A DNA stretch of 64,000 nucleotides from Methylomarinovum caldicuralii (GTDB taxonomy: Bacteria > Pseudomonadota > Gammaproteobacteria > Methylococcales > Methylothermaceae), in assembly GCF_033126985.1 (NCBI RefSeq), contig NZ_AP024714.1, positions 2,496,990 to 2,560,989 of the forward strand. Direction: 5' to 3'. Under the pieces are notes generated by a model that was not told where the DNA came from, made no database searches, and was given only the letters and a program-made list of their open reading frames with translations. Below are positions 63,367-64,000 of the stretch, piece by piece. A program made the translations under genes and the position numbers. Every line of letters starts with the position of its first letter. Within the stretch, counting starts at the first letter, position 1.

Positions 63367-64000
63367 CGGCGGAATGTGATCGTCGCGCTCGATCATGGTG
63401 GCCACCGGCCCGAAGCGGGCCGCGGCCCGGGCGAAAAGGTTCCACACCTCCCGGCGGACGGGGTGATCGTGGGTATCGATGACCACCTCCCCCAGGTCGG
63501 TGTGGCCGGCGAGGTGGAACTGCCACACCCGCTCGGGCGGAATCGCCGCCAGATAGGCGTCGGGATCGAAACCGTGATTGCGGGCGCTGACGTAGATGTT
63601 GTTGATGTCGAGCAGGATCAGGCAGTCGGCCCGTTCGGCCACCTGGGCCAAAAATTCCCACTCGGGCATTGCCGATTCGGGATAGCTGAGATAGCTGGAG
63701 ACGTTCTCCAGCAGAATGCGCCGCCCCAGGAAATCCTGCACCTGCCCGACCCGGGCGACCACGTGGCCGAGCGCCTCTTCGGTGTAGGGCAGCGGCAGCA
63801 GGTCGTGGAGGTTGAGGCCGTCCACCCCGGTCCAGCACAGGTGGTCGGACACCCACAGGGGCTCGACCCGCGCTATCAGGGCCTTGAGACGGGCGAGGTA
63901 CTCCCGGTTCAGGGGGTCGGTGCCGCCGATGGAGAGGGACACCCCGTGCATGGCCAGCGGGTAGTCGGCGCGGATGCGGTCGAGATAGTGCAGCGGTTTG
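63292..64000 (-). CDS. bufB: DUF692 multinuclear non-haem iron oxidase (MNIO/BufB-like), partial
   Basis: The minus-strand frame is open to the right edge (235 codons in view). The protein is a TIM-barrel [77 protein letters not shown] and [13 protein letters not shown] give the conserved His, Glu and Asp iron ligands. The first 50-60 residues are beyond the window. MNIOs modify cysteines of ribosomal peptides such as bufferins or methanobactin. The stop at 63292 is within a 75-bp repeat and the DUF2063 partner follows after the toxin-antitoxin insertion. The symbol is given by analogy. Confidence 0.9.
   Translation of the reverse strand, partial: KPLHYLDRIRADYPLAMHGVSLSIGGTDPLNREYLARLKALIARVEPLWVSDHLCWTGVDGLNLHDLLPLPYTEEALGHVVARVGQVQDFLGRRILLENVSSYLSYPESAMPEWEFLAQVAERADCLILLDINNIYVSARNHGFDPDAYLAAIPPERVWQFHLAGHTDLGEVVIDTHDHPVRREVWNLFARAAARFGPVATMIERDDHIPPLETLLQELDQARRIAEPLWTHEAA

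Overview
The window comes from a GC-rich gammaproteobacterium with many genes recognisable from that class (yeaG/yeaH/ycgB, ybbA/tesA, hda, xseB-ispA, sfsA). A hydroxylamine oxidoreductase pair (haoA-haoB), an AlkB-like oxidase remnant, an MNIO/DUF2063 (bufferin/methanobactin-type) pair and a PEP-CTERM protein together fit a Methylococcales-type methanotroph. No methane monooxygenase is in view, so that assignment is an inference.

Layout. (1) 1-2.4 kb: an envelope RND exporter/LolA-like pair with decayed RND remnants. (2) 2.4-7.6 kb: a stack of mobile DNA made of an IS66-type element, a group II intron whose maturase is split by an IS4-type element, and the tail of an ISAs1-type element that has cut off a STAS gene. 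(3) 7.8-17 kb: a cellulose operon, bcsAB (one fused gene)-bcsZ-bcsC. A second copy of the same IS4-type element has split bcsAB. A PEP-CTERM protein gene runs convergently into its end. (4) 18-25 kb: the PrkA kinase/YeaH/SpoVR stress set with two extra small genes between prkA and yeaH. (5) 24-43 kb: dense housekeeping operons: dnaB-alr-radA, arsC-wrbA-hda-panE-vanZ, xseB-ispA, the YbbA/YbbP ABC transporter divergent from tesA, a diguanylate cyclase and sfsA. (6) 43-46 kb: an envelope block with a BON protein, two L,D-transpeptidases and a small Braun-type lipoprotein ending in lysine. (7) 46-54 kb: pgm, haoA-haoB, a HerA/DUF87 ATPase, an AI-2E permease and an aldo/keto reductase. (8) 54-58 kb: a heme-oxygenase-like diiron protein coupled to a carbamoyltransferase that has lost its 5' end, directly abutting an AlkB-like oxidase that has also lost its 5' end. 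(9) 59-64 kb: an NhaC antiporter, a zinc-ribbon/helical-repeat protein split by an IS5-type element, and an MNIO/DUF2063 operon into which a toxin-antitoxin module has been inserted between copies of a 75-bp repeat.

Genes are tightly packed with many 1-4 base stop/start overlaps (ATGA, GTGA, TTGA), so most runs are translationally coupled operons. The main biological message is recent remodelling of accessory traits by insertion and deletion. Cellulose synthase, the intron maturase, a carbamoyltransferase/AlkB pair and a zinc-ribbon protein are all broken, while the housekeeping operons are intact. Removing each IS4 copy with one target duplicate restores a full reading frame exactly (444 codons of maturase and 1454 of BcsAB, plus stop), so these two insertions are young.
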